From a candidate division TA06 bacterium SM23_40 (GTDB taxonomy: Bacteria > LJUI01 > SM1-40): a DNA stretch of 24,414 nt. Numbering within the stretch: the stretch's first letter is position 1; every line of letters starts with the position of its first letter. The position numbers and the translations under genes were made by a program. The notes beneath the pieces are model-generated. The model was not told the origin of the DNA. It saw only the letters and a program-made list of their open reading frames with translations, and searched no databases. The stretch lies in the NCBI GenBank assembly GCA_001303705.1, contig LJUI01000021.1, forward strand, positions 1 to 24,414. The letters run 5' to 3'. This document shows, piece by piece, positions 1-6,768 of the stretch.

Positions 1-1
1 T

Positions 2-556
2 CACACCGAGGCGGGTCTCTCCATCCGACCTGCCGGGTGGCTGGAGGCCGACGTCACCATGTTCCGCGACGCGGGCGAGGAGAGGATCGAGTTCGTCGCT
101 CCGCCTCCGCCGCCACCGCACTACGAGAATGTCGGTGACTTCACGACCCGGGGGGTCGAGGTGACGACCGCGCTGCGGCCGATACCGGCAATCAAAGCGT
201 TCGCCGGCGGCACGTACCTCGATTCGGAACCAGATGCGCTCCCGAATACGCCCGAGCTGACCATTAATGCAGGCGTGAGCCTCCAGCCCTTTAGCTGGTG
301 GATGCTTCATCTCGATTCCGAGTACGTCTCGGAGAACTACAAGAGCAACCCCCGATTCCCCGGGACCAGAGACAGGATCGACCCGTTCTTTCTCGTTAAC
401 GGCAAGATGTCGATCGATCTCCGCGGCCTGGGTCTCGGCGTTCCTGCGCAACTCTTCGTGGCGGGGGAGAACCTCACGGATACTGAGTATGAGCACAAGC
501 GCGGCTATCCCATGCCGGGCGTCTCGGGGATGGTCGGTCTTGAGCTCAACTACTGA
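2..556 (+). CDS. TonB-dependent outer-membrane receptor, C-terminal part (5' end outside window)
   Basis: The reading frame is open from base 2 and ends at TGA 554-556, so only about the last 184 residues are present. The segment alternates polar and hydrophobic residues as in a beta barrel. It has the receptor-family signatures NVGDFTTRGVE (a conserved turn before a late barrel strand) and, near the end, AGENLTDTEYEHKRGYPMPG. It finishes on LELNY, with the terminal aromatic residue expected of an outer-membrane barrel recognised by BAM. Known family role: energised uptake of siderophores, cobalamin, sugars or other ligands through the outer membrane with TonB-ExbBD. The ligand cannot be inferred because the plug domain lies outside the window. 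A run of seven prolines (FVAPPPPPPHY region) is probably an extracellular loop. The gene is convergent with the transporter at 801-2066, which might handle the same substrate at the inner membrane; that link is only inference. Confidence 0.9.
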   Translation, partial: HTEAGLSIRPAGWLEADVTMFRDAGEERIEFVAPPPPPPHYENVGDFTTRGVEVTTALRPIPAIKAFAGGTYLDSEPDALPNTPELTINAGVSLQPFSWWMLHLDSEYVSENYKSNPRFPGTRDRIDPFFLVNGKMSIDLRGLGLGVPAQLFVAGENLTDTEYEHKRGYPMPGVSGMVGLELNY

Positions 557-622
557 CGGGAGTGCAACCCAGGTAGGTCAAGGGCCGGGTGGCCTGGCGT
601 GCCCGGCCATTTCTATCCCCGC

Positions 623-832
623 TCAGCCACATGCCCCGTCTCGCCGGGTCCGCGACATGTCAATGCGGGGTCAGCTTGCTTCGGCCGAGGCACTCTCAGT
701 CCCGGGGGGCGACGCCAGCCAGGCGCATCAGCCACATGCCCCGTCTCGCCGGGTCCGCGACAGGTCACTGCGGGCTCAGCTTGGTTCGGCGGTGGCCCTC
801 TCAGTCCCGCGGGGCGACGCCAGTCAGGCGCA
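623..832. repeat. Two-copy 105-bp tandem duplication at the 3' end of the MFS gene
   Basis: Copy 1 spans 623-727 and copy 2 spans 728-832. By eye they differ at about 9 of 105 positions. Copy 2 contains the last codons and stop of the minus-strand MFS gene (801-832). Copy 1 therefore carries a second, untranslated version of the same C-terminal end (reads RLAGVAPRD-stop on the minus strand). The duplication occupies most of the gap between the two convergent genes. No T-rich terminator is obvious there. Confidence 0.9.
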
Positions 833-2066
833 GCTGTGATGTCTTATACAGGGCGACGAGGGCGGTTGCTGCCGAGAGTACGAAGAGCACGTAGTAGGAT
901 GTCACGCTCACGATGAGGCCTCCCACCGCCGGGAAGATGAGCGAGGGAGCGATGAGCGTGTTCATGAGACCGAGATAGGTGGGGCGGGTGATGGGGGGAG
1001 CGATATCGAGGAGGACATTTGAATAACCGATCCGCGTCCCGCTCAGCGATGCCCCCATGAGGAAGAAGACGGGGAGGTACAGGGAACGGGGGACGGAGAC
1101 GCCCGCGAGGATGATCGGTATCACAGGCATGAGTATCGAGAAGACGGCGATCGACTTGAGGATGGCCCGGTTGCCCCACCTGTTGCTCATCGGCCCCCAC
1201 AGTGCATTGGAGACGATGAGGCCGAGCATCTGGACGGTAAGAAACAGCCCCGCCGATTCCTCGCTGAACCCCAACCTCTGGATGCCGAAGATGATATAGA
1301 ACGGCCCTGCCATCATAGCCACCCCGAGCAAGAGACGTGCTGCAAGCAGTGTCCGGAAGTCCGAATCATCCCGAAAGATCGCGATTCCTTCCCCGAGATA
1401 GGCGAGAAAGGTGCGCCGCTCCTGGCGCACTGGCTCGATCGGCTCGGCCGCGAACGAGAAGAGTGCCGTCCCCACTGCGACCGCGAAGACGCTGCACCAG
1501 AAGATGAGGGCATAGTTCGCCGGGAACGCATGGCGTGCGAGGAGATATCTCACCAGCAGTCCGGCGAGCGCCGCCGAGATCCCGCCGAGGAAGAGGCGCC
1601 ACGCCCACATCGTTCCGCGCTTCCGCGACGGTATCGCCTTGCCGATGATGTCGAAGAACGCGATGCCGGCCACACCGCCGGCGAGAGAATAGACGGAGAA
1701 GAAAAAGAAGAAGGCGATGAGTAGTAGGCCGGGAGTACGGTTGCCCACGAGGAGGGGAGCGGCTGCAAGGCCGACAAGAGAGAAGACCCTCACGAATGCC
1801 ATCTGGACATAGACAGGTTTCTTTCGGATGCGGTTCTCGATGAGGTGGCCGGCGAAGAGTTGCGGGAGGAACCAGCCGGTTGGTTCCAGCGATCCGGCAA
1901 GCCCGATGAGTATGGGCGAACGTGTGAGGTGGGAGACGAACGCCGGGAGCACAGTAGAGAGATTGAGGAAGGCGCTCGAGAGATTGAAGAAGACTCCGTT
2001 GCCGATTCCCAGGTAGTAGTTGCGGCGGAAGTGTTTTTGAGCGACCGGCGTCAATGATTCGAGCAT
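801..2066 (-). CDS. Major facilitator superfamily (MFS) transporter
   Basis: This 421-residue protein has about twelve hydrophobic segments, the usual size and layout of an MFS secondary transporter of the inner membrane. Between segments is a basic loop, PSRKRGTMWAWR, and the two halves are joined by a polar stretch near AAEPIEPVRQERRT. The N terminus (MLESLTPVAQKHFRRNYYLG) is cytoplasmic and has no signal peptide. The start at 2066 is supported by a GAGGAA Shine-Dalgarno-like sequence just upstream on the minus strand. Substrate is unknown, and I see no motif tying it to sugars, drugs or siderophores. It is monocistronic: the next minus-strand gene ends 330 bp upstream. Its last 32 bp lie in a tandem duplication, so the C-terminal tail (LTGVAPRD) has been copied downstream. 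Confidence 0.85.
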   Translation of the reverse strand: MLESLTPVAQKHFRRNYYLGIGNGVFFNLSSAFLNLSTVLPAFVSHLTRSPILIGLAGSLEPTGWFLPQLFAGHLIENRIRKKPVYVQMAFVRVFSLVGLAAAPLLVGNRTPGLLLIAFFFFFSVYSLAGGVAGIAFFDIIGKAIPSRKRGTMWAWRLFLGGISAALAGLLVRYLLARHAFPANYALIFWCSVFAVAVGTALFSFAAEPIEPVRQERRTFLAYLGEGIAIFRDDSDFRTLLAARLLLGVAMMAGPFYIIFGIQRLGFSEESAGLFLTVQMLGLIVSNALWGPMSNRWGNRAILKSIAVFSILMPVIPIILAGVSVPRSLYLPVFFLMGASLSGTRIGYSNVLLDIAPPITRPTYLGLMNTLIAPSLIFPAVGGLIVSVTSYYVLFVLSAATALVALYKTSQLRLTGVAPRD

Positions 2067-2396
2067 CGTTCCTCGTCTAGTTGCAGTTCATACTCCGGTG
2101 TTGCACGCAGTATCGGCGGTGCGAGGTGAAGATGACGCAATCTCCTCGACGTGCCGGGTCAGGTACGGGCAGCGTCTGCGCCCTCTTCGGCCTCGGGCCA
2201 GGTCGTTCGCGGCATGCTCTGGTCGATACGCAGCCGAGTGTGCACAGGAGGCTCCCGGGAGGAGCCTCCTGGTTCTCGTTCACGATCGAGAGATCAGTTG
2301 AGGTATTGCCTCCACTGCTCGCGACAATGCAGCGAGCGGCGATGCGACGAAGGAAGTCCCCATGAACTCCGGGCGCTGGCACAGTTCCGGGCGCCC
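2067..2396. other. Gene-free stretch with one strong hairpin (2246-2270)
   Basis: These 330 bases separate two minus-strand genes. The frames open here have no recognisable protein and no convincing start context. The only clear structure is a perfect 10-bp inverted repeat, AGGAGGCTCC / GGAGCCTCCT at 2246-2255 and 2261-2270, with a 5-base loop. It lies about 130 bases past the stop of the SPFH gene and could stop or stabilise that transcript, but no T-tract follows it on either strand. The MFS promoter should lie in 2067-2200; I could not pick a convincing -35/-10 pair. Confidence 0.6.
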
Positions 2397-3329
2397 CTAT
2401 GACGTCGGGGTGCTCGGGGCGGCCCCTTCTCCTTCAGTGCCCCGGAGGAGCTCGCTGATGCCGGCGATGCTCCCCAGGACGCCCGATGCCTCGAGCGGAA
2501 GGAACACCTTCGTCGCCTTTCCGTCGGCGATCTTCGCCAGCGCTTCCAGATACTTGACGGCGAGCAGGTCGTTCGTCGGCCTTCCGTTGTGGATCGCCGA
2601 GAAGACACGTTCTATCGCCTGACCCTCACCCTCCGCCACGGTGAGGAGCTTGAACTTCTCCGCATCGGCCACCTTCTTGATCGCCTCAGCCTCACCCTCT
2701 GCGGTGAGGATCTTGGCCCTCTTCTCGCCCTCGGCTCGCTCGATGGCAGCCTGACGGTCACCCTCCGCATCGAGGATCTTGGCGCGGCGATCGCGCTCAG
2801 CCTTCATCTGCCGGTGCATGGCCTCGGTCACATCGACCGGAGGATCGATGCGCTGAATCTCGACCCTGCTGACGCGCGTGCCCCACTTATCTGTCGCATC
2901 ATCCATGATCGTACGCAGCTTGGCGTTGATCGACTCACGCGACGTCAGGGTCTCGTCAAGCGCCATATCTCCGACCACGTTACGGAGGTTGGTCTGGGCC
3001 AGCTTCACCGCCGCCGTATAGAAATCGACGACATTGTAGGTGACCTTGATCGGGTCGGTCACCTCGTAGTACACGACCGCATCGACCGTGACGACGACAT
3101 TATCCTTGGTGATCACCTCTTGGGGCGGAACGTCGACGACCGTCTCACGCATATCAACCTTGGTCATCCTCTCGATGATGGGCATGATCATCGTGAGCCC
3201 ACTGCTGGCAGTGCGCTGATACTTGCCGAGCCGCTCGATCAAGCCCTTCTCCCAGGGCCGGACGATACGAACGGCGCTCATGGCCAGGATGAAGATGACA
3301 ACGGCTACGATGATGAGCAGGATCAACAT
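2397..3329 (-). CDS. SPFH/Band 7 membrane scaffold protein (stomatin/QmcA-like)
   Basis: The 310-residue product has one N-terminal membrane helix (residues 1-22, mostly Ile/Val/Leu) followed by the SPFH core. Family hallmarks are [18 protein letters not shown] near residue 28, the [19 protein letters not shown] strand pair around residues 75-95, and the TLTSRESIN segment near 125. Residues about 165-245 form a charged helical coiled coil with repeated AEGE motifs ([28 protein letters not shown]). Known role of the family: large oligomeric cages or lipid microdomain scaffolds on the inner membrane, often regulating membrane proteases. It lies directly after the NfeD gene with no gap, the classic NfeD/stomatin operon, so the two almost certainly work together. 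The C-terminal tail ([14 protein letters not shown]) looks unstructured. Confidence 0.93.
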   Translation of the reverse strand: MLILLIIVAVVIFILAMSAVRIVRPWEKGLIERLGKYQRTASSGLTMIMPIIERMTKVDMRETVVDVPPQEVITKDNVVVTVDAVVYYEVTDPIKVTYNVVDFYTAAVKLAQTNLRNVVGDMALDETLTSRESINAKLRTIMDDATDKWGTRVSRVEIQRIDPPVDVTEAMHRQMKAERDRRAKILDAEGDRQAAIERAEGEKRAKILTAEGEAEAIKKVADAEKFKLLTVAEGEGQAIERVFSAIHNGRPTNDLLAVKYLEALAKIADGKATKVFLPLEASGVLGSIAGISELLRGTEGEGAAPSTPTS

Positions 3330-3776
3330 CTATGTGACCTCCTCAGTTGGTTTGACGACGAGGTGTGTTCCTTCTATCCGGACGACGGTAACCTTCGTGC
3401 CGACCGGGATGTTACCCTCGCTCTCGCTCGTGGCGCGCCACTCGTCTTTCTCCACGCGCACGCGGCCCGCGTCCTTGAGCGGATCGATCGACTCGATGAC
3501 GACACCGTTCTTCCCGATAGCCCGCTCGGCGCCAATGCCAGGAGGCGGCGGCGATGTGACTCGATCGGCGAACCGGCGGGAGAGGAGGACCAGGATCGCA
3601 GACAGAAAGACGAAGGCCGCCCACTGCCACCCGGGTCCCAGACCAAACAGCGCGGCGAGCGCTGCTGCCGCCGCCCCGATTCCGAACCAGAGGAGAAAGA
3701 AGCCGGTTGTGACTATCTCCCCGAGGATGAAGGCTGCAGCGAGGATCGCCCAGATCCACCAGAGACGAGGGTCCAT
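3330..3776 (-). CDS. NfeD family membrane protein
   Basis: This 148-residue protein has two to three hydrophobic helices (about residues 5-65, starting DPRLWWIWAILAAAFILGEI) and a soluble C-terminal domain of about 70 residues. That domain fits the small OB-fold (NfeD-C): IGKNGVVIESIDPLKDAGRVRV, then PVGTKVTVVRIEGTHLVVKP. Short NfeD proteins lack the N-terminal ClpP-like protease domain and partner a stomatin-like protein. Here the partner begins immediately after this stop codon (3330-3332 TAG, next ATG at 3329). A strong AGGAGG Shine-Dalgarno sequence lies about 11 bases before the start. The transcript probably starts near 3992, giving a long, GC-rich, structured leader of about 215 nt, which may modulate translation. 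Confidence 0.92.
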   Translation of the reverse strand: MDPRLWWIWAILAAAFILGEIVTTGFFLLWFGIGAAAAALAALFGLGPGWQWAAFVFLSAILVLLSRRFADRVTSPPPPGIGAERAIGKNGVVIESIDPLKDAGRVRVEKDEWRATSESEGNIPVGTKVTVVRIEGTHLVVKPTEEVT

Positions 3777-3849
3777 TGCTGTATTTGACCTCCTGTTGAG
3801 GCGATAGATCGATCGGCATGCCGCGCCGTAATCAGGTCGGGAGACCGCC

Positions 3850-3895
3850 CTCCTCGGCGCGGCGCCTCGCCATGTGCGCCGCGCAAATGGAGGAG
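3850..3895 (-). other. Strong hairpin in the 5' leader of the nfeD operon
   Basis: A perfect 9-bp GC-only stem (3857-3865 with 3876-3884, loop 3866-3875) is extended by an outer 6-bp stem (3850-3855 with 3890-3895, CTCCTC/GAGGAG). It falls inside the stretch transcribed from the minus-strand promoter at 3999-4027. I compared the leader with signatures I know of tmRNA, 4.5S RNA, RNase P RNA and cobalamin riboswitches and saw none. It may be a regulatory leader or only local GC-rich structure. Confidence 0.45.
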
Positions 3896-3982
3896 ACCGT
3901 CGGGCCCCGGGCCAACTGGACGCGGCAGGCCCCGGCGCATCGCGCGGGATCCGCCCGATGGGCTCGATCGCGATTCGTGACT

Positions 3983-3998
3983 GGTTCAGGCCTGAGCC
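3983..3998. promoter_or_regulatory. Palindrome over the predicted nfeD transcription start (operator candidate)
   Basis: GGTTCAGG followed directly by CCTGAGCC forms a 16-bp palindrome with one mismatched pair. It abuts the -10 box at 3999-4004 and covers the expected +1 position near 3992. This is a typical position for a repressor operator; it could equally form a 5'-end hairpin. No regulator gene is adjacent. Confidence 0.4.
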
Positions 3999-4027
3999 AC
4001 ACTAGCACAGCGGGGTAGGGTTGTCAA
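3999..4027 (-). promoter_or_regulatory. Sigma70-type promoter for the nfeD-SPFH operon
   Basis: Read on the minus strand there is a perfect -35 box TTGACA (4027-4022), a 17-base spacer and a -10 box TAGTGT (4004-3999). The bases TGC directly before the -10 form an extended -10 element. The start is predicted near 3992, about 215 bases before the NfeD start codon. The perfect -35, ideal spacer and extended -10 make this one of the better promoters in the window. Confidence 0.65.
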
Positions 4028-4099
4028 CGACCCTCCCGTAACTCCATACGCCTGATACCGATCGAATGTTCCCTGCCGACTCACAGGGGAAGTTTCCGA

Positions 4100-4128
4100 T
4101 TGACTATTCGTCTCTCAGTTGATACACT
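4100..4128 (+). promoter_or_regulatory. Sigma70-type promoter for ecfT-truA
   Basis: TTGACT at 4100-4105 and TACACT at 4123-4128 are separated by exactly 17 bases. Transcription would start near 4135, about 96 bases before the EcfT start codon. It is divergent from the nfeD promoter, with about 70 bp between the two -35 boxes, so the interval 4028-4099 is the shared regulatory region. Confidence 0.6.
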
Positions 4129-4230
4129 CATGGAAGGTACGTTACGATTACGACGCACTGAACGCCAATAGGGCGCGCAGGACATGAGGAGGACGCGTAC
4201 AGGGGCTGGAGTGTATCGAGAGAGGGCCGG

Positions 4231-5040
4231 ATGTGGCAGGGAAGCGACATCGCACTGGGGCGGTACGTGGCGGCCGACTCGGCCGTGCATCGCCTCGATC
4301 CCAGGACCAAGCTGGCGAGCTGCGTACTCCTGCTTGTCGCCATCCTGCTCGCTCACCACATAGTGGAGCTCCTCGCCGCGATCCTGCTGCTGGTGGCCGT
4401 CACGATGGCGGCGAAACTGCCGCCGAGGCTGGTGTGGCGAAACCTCCGACTCTTCCTCTGGCTCCTCATCATCACGCTCATTCTTCATCTCTTCTTCACT
4501 CCGGGAAGACCGATCATCGAGATCCCCGGAGTCGGGTGGCAAGTGACGTGGGAGGGCGTCGGGCGAGGTATCTTCTACGTGGTGAGACTCGGGCTCGTCA
4601 TCACCATGGCAGCTCTGCTGACGCTGACGACCTCGCCCCTCGAGCTCACGGACGGTATCGAGCGGCTGATCCGTCCGCTGCGCCGCCTCCGTGTGCCGAC
4701 GTCCGAGCTGGCGATGATGCTGGCGATCGCCCTCCGGTTCGTGCCCACGCTGTTCGCTGAGGGGCGGCGGATACGGATGGCGCAGTTGGCCCGCGGCGCG
4801 AGGCTCGAGGGCAACCTGATGGTGCGGCTCAGGGGCGTCGTAGCTCTGGCTGCTCCGCTGCTCATCAGCTCGTTTCGGAGGGCGGATGAACTCGCGCTTG
4901 CGCTGGAGGCGCGGTGCTATCGCGGCGGCCAAACCCGTACCCAACTCATCGAACTTCGCCTGCGCGAAGCCGACTACGTCGTGCTGGCCGCAGCCGGGGC
5001 AGCCTGCGTCGCCGCCGGGATAGCCAGATGGAGTCTATAG
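4231..5040 (+). CDS. ecfT: Energy-coupling factor (ECF) transporter T component
   Basis: The 269-residue protein starts with the family signature HRLDPRTKL (residues 20-28), followed by hydrophobic helices at about 30-60, 72-90 and 112-135 and a late helix at about 248-265. The long cytoplasmic helices carry the two Ala-Arg motifs that dock on the ATPases: ARG at 187-189 (QLARGARLEG) and ARC at 227-229 (ALEARCY, usually ARG). Known role: the scaffold between vitamin- or metal-binding S components and the EcfA ATPases in the inner membrane. Only truA follows (17-bp gap). In Firmicutes ecfA1-ecfA2-ecfT-truA is a conserved order, so the truA link is a remnant of familiar synteny, but no EcfA ATPase or S component is encoded in this window. 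The ATG start has a GAGAGG Shine-Dalgarno-like sequence. Confidence 0.9.
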   Translation: MWQGSDIALGRYVAADSAVHRLDPRTKLASCVLLLVAILLAHHIVELLAAILLLVAVTMAAKLPPRLVWRNLRLFLWLLIITLILHLFFTPGRPIIEIPGVGWQVTWEGVGRGIFYVVRLGLVITMAALLTLTTSPLELTDGIERLIRPLRRLRVPTSELAMMLAIALRFVPTLFAEGRRIRMAQLARGARLEGNLMVRLRGVVALAAPLLISSFRRADELALALEARCYRGGQTRTQLIELRLREADYVVLAAAGAACVAAGIARWSL

Positions 5041-5057
5041 GGTTCATCTCCTGAATC

Positions 5058-5786
5058 GTGAGAAACATCAAGCTGACGATCGAGTTCGATGGCAGCGGAT
5101 TCCACGGTTGGCAGATCCAGGGGGAACTCCCGACCGTTCAGGGCGCGCTGGAGGACGCTATCGCGCGCCTCACCGGAGAACGCATCCGCGTCATCGGTGC
5201 TGGGCGTACCGATGCGGGCGTCCATGCCCTGGGGCAGGTCGCCAATTTCCATACCCGATCGAAGCTCGACGTCTCACAGATCGGGGCAGCACTCAATGGG
5301 ATCTTGCCGCGCTCGGTATACGTCCATGAGGCAATCGAGGTGGCCCTGGACTTCAATGCGCGGTTCGCTGCCAGGACCAGACGGTACCGGTATCGGCTGC
5401 TGAGGGGCCGCTCACCCATGCGCAGGAAGTGGGCGTGGGAAGTGCCGTTCGTCTTCGATCCGCAGCCCATCCGGGACGCGCTTAGAACGCTCGAGGGCAG
5501 GCACGACTTCACATCGTTCACCCTGCACGCGCTGGAGCAGCACGGGCGCGTGGCGACAATCCTCGATCTACTCTGGCAGGACGGGCCAGACGAGTGCGTT
5601 CTGGAGATCGAAGCCGATCGCTTTCTGCGCGGCATGGTCCGCAGCATCGTCGGCACACTCGTCCAGATCGGACGCGGCAAGCTCGCCGTCGAAGACCTCG
5701 AGCGGATCCTGGAAGCGAGAGACAGACAGGAGGCCGGCCCCACCGCCCCTGCCCACGGCCTCTGCCTCCTCTCCGTCTCCTACTAA
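5058..5786 (+). CDS. truA: tRNA pseudouridine(38-40) synthase TruA
   Basis: The 242-residue product matches the TruA family over its length. It has the N-terminal strand IKLTIEFDGSGFHGWQ, the catalytic loop GAGRTDAGVHALGQVANF with the nucleophilic aspartate at residue 52, the RYRYRL core, the FTSFT motif, and the late RFLRGMVRSIVG helix seen in all TruA proteins. It isomerises uridines at positions 38-40 of the tRNA anticodon stem-loop in the cytoplasm. The start is GTG at 5058; no in-frame ATG fits better, and the next residues (RNIKLTIEF) align with family N termini. The Shine-Dalgarno sequence is weak, so translational coupling to ecfT (17-bp gap) is likely. Length is normal for the family. 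Confidence 0.96.
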   Translation: MRNIKLTIEFDGSGFHGWQIQGELPTVQGALEDAIARLTGERIRVIGAGRTDAGVHALGQVANFHTRSKLDVSQIGAALNGILPRSVYVHEAIEVALDFNARFAARTRRYRYRLLRGRSPMRRKWAWEVPFVFDPQPIRDALRTLEGRHDFTSFTLHALEQHGRVATILDLLWQDGPDECVLEIEADRFLRGMVRSIVGTLVQIGRGKLAVEDLERILEARDRQEAGPTAPAHGLCLLSVSY

Positions 5787-5801
5787 CCGGGCACGCCAAC
5801 C

Positions 5802-5940
5802 GGGGACGTTGGTAGGTTCAGAAGGTTATGGCGGGGACGTTGGTAGGTTCAGAAGGTTATGGCCGGGGACGTACCCAGGTTTTGAAGGTTATTCCCCGGA
5901 GCGACGCAGGCGGGGACGTCGGCAGGTTGGGAACGTCTTC
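5802..5940. repeat. Short interspersed/tandem repeats with GGGGACGT core
   Basis: Four units start with GGGGACGT, at 5802, 5833, 5865 and 5912. The first two are essentially identical over their 31 bases (GGGGACGTTGGTAGGTTCAG then AAGGTTATGGC). The third and fourth are degenerate; the third ends in TTCCCC, so it is partly palindromic. Intergenic repeats with a GGGGACGT-type core are, from memory, found in many environmental bacterial genomes and often associated with REP-type (IS200/Y1 transposase) elements, but no transposase is nearby. The rest of the gap 5787-6040 shows nothing else clear. Confidence 0.75.
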
Positions 5941-6040
5941 TAGAGAAGGATGAAGTGGCCCGGGGCGCCGCGGCCGGAACGAGCGCACTGTGACATGGCC
6001 CGGGTCGGCGTCATGAGGCCAGTTCTGAGGGAGGGTTTGG

Positions 6041-6685
6041 ATGAAGATATTCATCGACACTGCCAATGTCGAGGAGATCCGAGAGGCTGCCAGCCTCGGA
6101 GTCCTCGATGGGGTGACAACCAATCCGACGCTCCTGTCAAAAGAGCAGGGAAGCTTTCGCGACATCCTAAAGCAGATTTGTGAGATCGTTGACGGTCCGG
6201 TGAGTGCGGAGGTGGTCGCATCCGATGCTGAGGGGATGGTCGCCGAAGCTCGTGAGTTATCCGCCATCCACAGCAACATCGTCATCAAGGTGCCGATGTC
6301 GAAGGAAGGGATGAAGGCAGTCCACCGCCTCAAGCAGGAGGGGATCCGCTGCAATATGACGCTGGTCTTCTCTCCCAATCAGGCGCTGCTCGCCGCCAAG
6401 GCGGGGGCTGCATTCGTCAGTCCTTTCGTCGGCCGTCTCGATGACATCAGCCACATCGGTATGGAGATCGTCGATCAGATCGTCGAGATCTTCAGCATCT
6501 ACGACATCGAGACACAGGTAATCGTCGCCAGCATCAGGAATCCCCTCCACGTCATCGATGCCGCGCTCACAGGCGCCGATGCTGCCACGATTCCGTTCAA
6601 GGTGATCGAGCAGATGGTGAAGCACCCGCTGACGACGATCGGGATCGAGCGATTTCTCGCCGACTGGCAGAAGGTGAGACAGTAG
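6041..6685 (+). CDS. fsa: Fructose-6-phosphate aldolase / transaldolase-family protein
   Basis: The 214-residue protein is the size of the small single-barrel transaldolases (FSA/TalC). Family features in order: [13 protein letters not shown] at the N terminus, the GVTTNPTLL motif near residues 24-32, the Schiff-base lysine K83 in [16 protein letters not shown] near 104, the SPFVGRLDD motif near 127, and the late segment [17 protein letters not shown]. It would cleave or form fructose 6-phosphate, or transfer dihydroxyacetone units between sugar phosphates in the non-oxidative pentose phosphate pathway. Aldolase and transaldolase activity cannot be told apart here, and I use the gene symbol loosely. 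The ATG follows a purine-rich GGGAGGG Shine-Dalgarno sequence. It stands alone, 255 bp after truA and 83 bp before the protease gene. Confidence 0.92.
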   Translation: MKIFIDTANVEEIREAASLGVLDGVTTNPTLLSKEQGSFRDILKQICEIVDGPVSAEVVASDAEGMVAEARELSAIHSNIVIKVPMSKEGMKAVHRLKQEGIRCNMTLVFSPNQALLAAKAGAAFVSPFVGRLDDISHIGMEIVDQIVEIFSIYDIETQVIVASIRNPLHVIDAALTGADAATIPFKVIEQMVKHPLTTIGIERFLADWQKVRQ

Positions 6686-6763
6686 GAGTTGAGCGCTATG
6701 GGGACGATGGTCGGCTGGCTCGAACAGTGGAGACGAAGAAACGGGCGAGCATCGAATCGTTGT

Positions 6764-6768
6764 GAGGA
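6764..6768 (+). promoter_or_regulatory. Shine-Dalgarno sequence that suggests GTG 6775 as the HtrA start
   Basis: GAGGA directly abuts the ATG at 6769 with no spacer, which is too close for that start. The in-frame GTG at 6775 has an acceptable 6-base spacing. The change would remove only two residues (Met-Ile). Confidence 0.45.

Noticed and set aside
489-916. Several overlapping plus-strand small frames with repeated peptides
   Set aside because: They read through the 105-bp duplication in different frames and have no ribosome sites; the repetition is at DNA level.
2246-2270. Rho-independent terminator
   Set aside because: The stem is strong but no T-run follows on either strand, so it is reported only as a hairpin.
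2589-3788. Plus-strand 399-residue frame
   Set aside because: Antisense to the SPFH and NfeD genes; its His/Asp/Leu-rich composition is typical of a reversed coding strand.
3777-3998. Known riboswitch or stable RNA before nfeD
   Set aside because: No signature of cobalamin or other riboswitches, tmRNA, SRP RNA or RNase P RNA could be recognised; kept only as an uncharacterised leader hairpin.
4130-4171. Short leader peptide (13 codons) before ecfT
   Set aside because: Its ATG lies before the predicted transcription start near 4135 and has no ribosome site.
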